From: F1-60-MAGs149 sp032119475
GTDB taxonomy: Bacteria; Actinomycetota; Thermoleophilia; Gaiellales; F1-60-MAGs149
NCBI GenBank assembly: GCA_032119475.1
Contig: JAUMCA010000035.1
Coordinates: forward strand, 1-22,166
Direction of reading: 5' to 3'
Length of the DNA stretch: 22,166 nt
In this document: piece by piece, positions 20,835 to 22,166 of the stretch
Position numbering within the stretch: position 1 is the first letter of the stretch
Layout of the letters: each line of letters starts with the position of its first letter
Notes under the pieces: model-generated
The model's input: the letters and a program-made list of their open reading frames with translations, nothing else
The model's database searches: none
Told to the model about the DNA's origin: nothing
Program-made: the position numbers and the translations under genes

Positions 20835-22166
20835 TCAGCGCTTGCGGGCCAGCGTGTAGGTCGCGGTGGCGGTGGCCTTGTCGCCCGAGCTGGCGACGAA
20901 GGTCGTCGTCAGCCGGACGCGGATCGCCACGCGCTTGCGCGCCCTGATCGCCGTCCGGTTGAGTCGGCAGATGACCGCCGTCGAGACGTTCCCGCTGATC
21001 GGCCTCGGCGCCACTCGGCACGCGATGATGCGCTTGCCGCGCACGGTGATCCGGCCGATCTGCTCGAAGGTGCCGCTGAGGTTGGTGGTCACCTGGGTCG
21101 CGAGGGCCCAGCGGATCTGCGTCCGCCGCTTCACGGCCACCGTCGGCCTGACCACGATCTTCGCGGGCGTGAAGCGGGCGGTGCGGAGCGTGTGCTCGCC
21201 CGTCGTCGTGCTGGTCGCGATCCAGGCGAGGACGATCGCGCCGTTGCGCGCGGCGGCGATCGACGGGCGGGTCGCGACCGAGGCGCCGTTGAGCGGCGCG
21301 ACGGCGACGGCGGCCCACGCTCCGGCGGGCGTCGTCGCGTTCGCGGTGGCGACCTGCCCGCTGCGCAGGTACGCGATGGCCGCCTGCCCCGTGCCGCCGA
21401 CGGCCAGGGCCGGCAGCTGCGCGACCCCGTCGCCGGTGATCGCCTGCTGCGTGCCCCGCACGAGCGCGGCGTAGGGGAGCGCGCTGAGGGTCTGCGCACC
21501 GGACTGGCTCGACACCCAGGTCACGACCGCGCTGCCGGTGTCGTCGCTGGCCACGCCGACCGAGTCGTCGACGACGGGAGCCGTCCCGGTCGTCGCCGCG
21601 GTCGCCGGGGCGGTCGGCGGCGCCGTCGCGGCGAAGCGCTGCACCATCAGCGCGTCGCCGTCCTTCCAGGCCACCGTCGTCAGGCCCGTGCGGTCGACGT
21701 CGATCGCCGTGCTCGTCTTCGTCGTGTCGGTCGTGCCGCTCAGGTTCGCGGCGGTGCCGATCGTGACCGCCCCGCTCGCGACGCTGAGCGGTGCCCAGCG
21801 CACGGTGCGGTTGAGCGCCTGCTGCTCGACCCACGCGACGCCGCCCTGGCTGTCGCCGTTGCCGTCGATCGCGAGGCCGCCGGAGGCGGCCGTGGAGAGC
21901 GTGGCCGTCGTGCACAGCGCGAGGCCGGCGCTGCAGGTCGTGACGTTCGCGCTGACGAGGGCGTTGACGACGGTGGTGTGGGCCACGGCCAGCGCACCGC
22001 CGGCGAGAGCGGCGGCGTCCTGCACCGACGGCCGCTCCGCGCCCGTGTACAGGTCGGCCGTGGTGCCCCACGTGCCGGCGCGGCGCGCCCGCGCCTGGAT
22101 CTTCGCGGTCGCGCCGGCGTCGACCGTCCACACCGCGGTGGCCGTGCCGTCCACGTCGATCACGAG
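20835..22166 (-). CDS. Secreted repeat-rich hypothetical protein, C-terminal part
   Basis: An open frame of at least 444 codons that enters from the right edge; its start and any signal peptide are outside the window. It is rich in Ala, Thr, Val and Gly and shows loosely repeated units of the kind DxxGxAxAVW / GGxxVAWVE / DxTGSAVVTWVSS (for example IDVDGTATAVWTV, IDGNGDSQGGVAWVE, VASDDTGSAVVTWVSS, AARNGAIVLAWIA), which suggests beta-propeller or similar beta-repeat structure outside the cell. The last 110 residues are different: basic and beta-rich (KIVVRPTVAVKRRTQIRW, RITVRGKRIIACRV, VICRLNRTAIRARKRVA) with a two-Cys pair, ending TYTLARKR. Similar basic tails occur in large surface proteins of Solirubrobacterales, from memory. 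No function is assigned. It is convergent with the dehydrogenase gene. Confidence 0.8.
   Translation of the reverse strand, partial: LVIDVDGTATAVWTVDAGATAKIQARARRAGTWGTTADLYTGAERPSVQDAAALAGGALAVAHTTVVNALVSANVTTCSAGLALCTTATLSTAASGGLAIDGNGDSQGGVAWVEQQALNRTVRWAPLSVASGAVTIGTAANLSGTTDTTKTSTAIDVDRTGLTTVAWKDGDALMVQRFAATAPPTAPATAATTGTAPVVDDSVGVASDDTGSAVVTWVSSQSGAQTLSALPYAALVRGTQQAITGDGVAQLPALAVGGTGQAAIAYLRSGQVATANATTPAGAWAAVAVAPLNGASVATRPSIAAARNGAIVLAWIATSTTTGEHTLRTARFTPAKIVVRPTVAVKRRTQIRWALATQVTTNLSGTFEQIGRITVRGKRIIACRVAPRPISGNVSTAVICRLNRTAIRARKRVAIRVRLTTTFVASSGDKATATATYTLARKR

Overview
The window is a very GC-rich chromosomal segment, with third codon positions almost all G or C. Gene content, short TAnnnT promoters placed directly before start codons, lipoprotein signals and a Pro/Arg-rich secreted DUF1996 protein suggest a high-GC Actinomycetota, possibly of the Thermoleophilia/Solirubrobacterales type; this placement is inference. 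I see 17 protein genes, two of them cut by the window ends. I saw no rRNA, tRNA, CRISPR array, integrase or full insertion sequence.

Layout. (1) 1-2394: the N-terminus of a PLP-dependent decarboxylase-type gene leaving on the minus strand, an SRPBCC/AHSA1-type gene interrupted in frame by about 102 bp that looks like a reversed piece of another gene, and a first MttB-family methyltransferase without pyrrolysine. (2) 2453-4299: a membrane protein translationally coupled to an orphan ABC-type substrate-binding lipoprotein. (3) 4310-6343, minus: ATP-dependent PEP carboxykinase (pckA) and a short universal-stress-like protein. (4) 6421-10336, plus: succinate-semialdehyde dehydrogenase, a ThDP enzyme of the acetolactate-synthase type and an AttM/AiiA-like lactonase, which form a probable operon. 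(5) 12405-10365, minus: Sco, PCu(A)C copper chaperone and an MBL-fold hydrolase with one-base stop/start overlaps, a copper-oxidase assembly operon. (6) 12450-13883: a second pyrrolysine-free MttB paralogue, followed by a 111-bp inverted-repeat element and a secreted DUF1996 protein. (7) 15104-20822: a GntR/HutC regulator divergent from two translationally coupled FAD/GcvT dehydrogenases of the dimethylglycine/sarcosine dehydrogenase family, with two near-identical operator candidates between them. (8) 20835-22166: the C-terminal part of a large secreted repeat protein.

The main functional theme is methylated-amine catabolism. Two MttB-type methyltransferases of the kind that demethylate quaternary amines such as glycine betaine, and two folate-linked N-methyl oxidases that would handle dimethylglycine or sarcosine, lie within 20 kb. 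No recognisable corrinoid protein or corrinoid reactivase is in the window, so the methyl acceptor of the MttB proteins is open. The GntR regulator with its two operator-like sites probably controls the dehydrogenase pair. The semialdehyde dehydrogenase/ThDP enzyme/lactonase cluster is a second catabolic module and partly resembles the gamma-butyrolactone pathway of Agrobacterium (attKLM).
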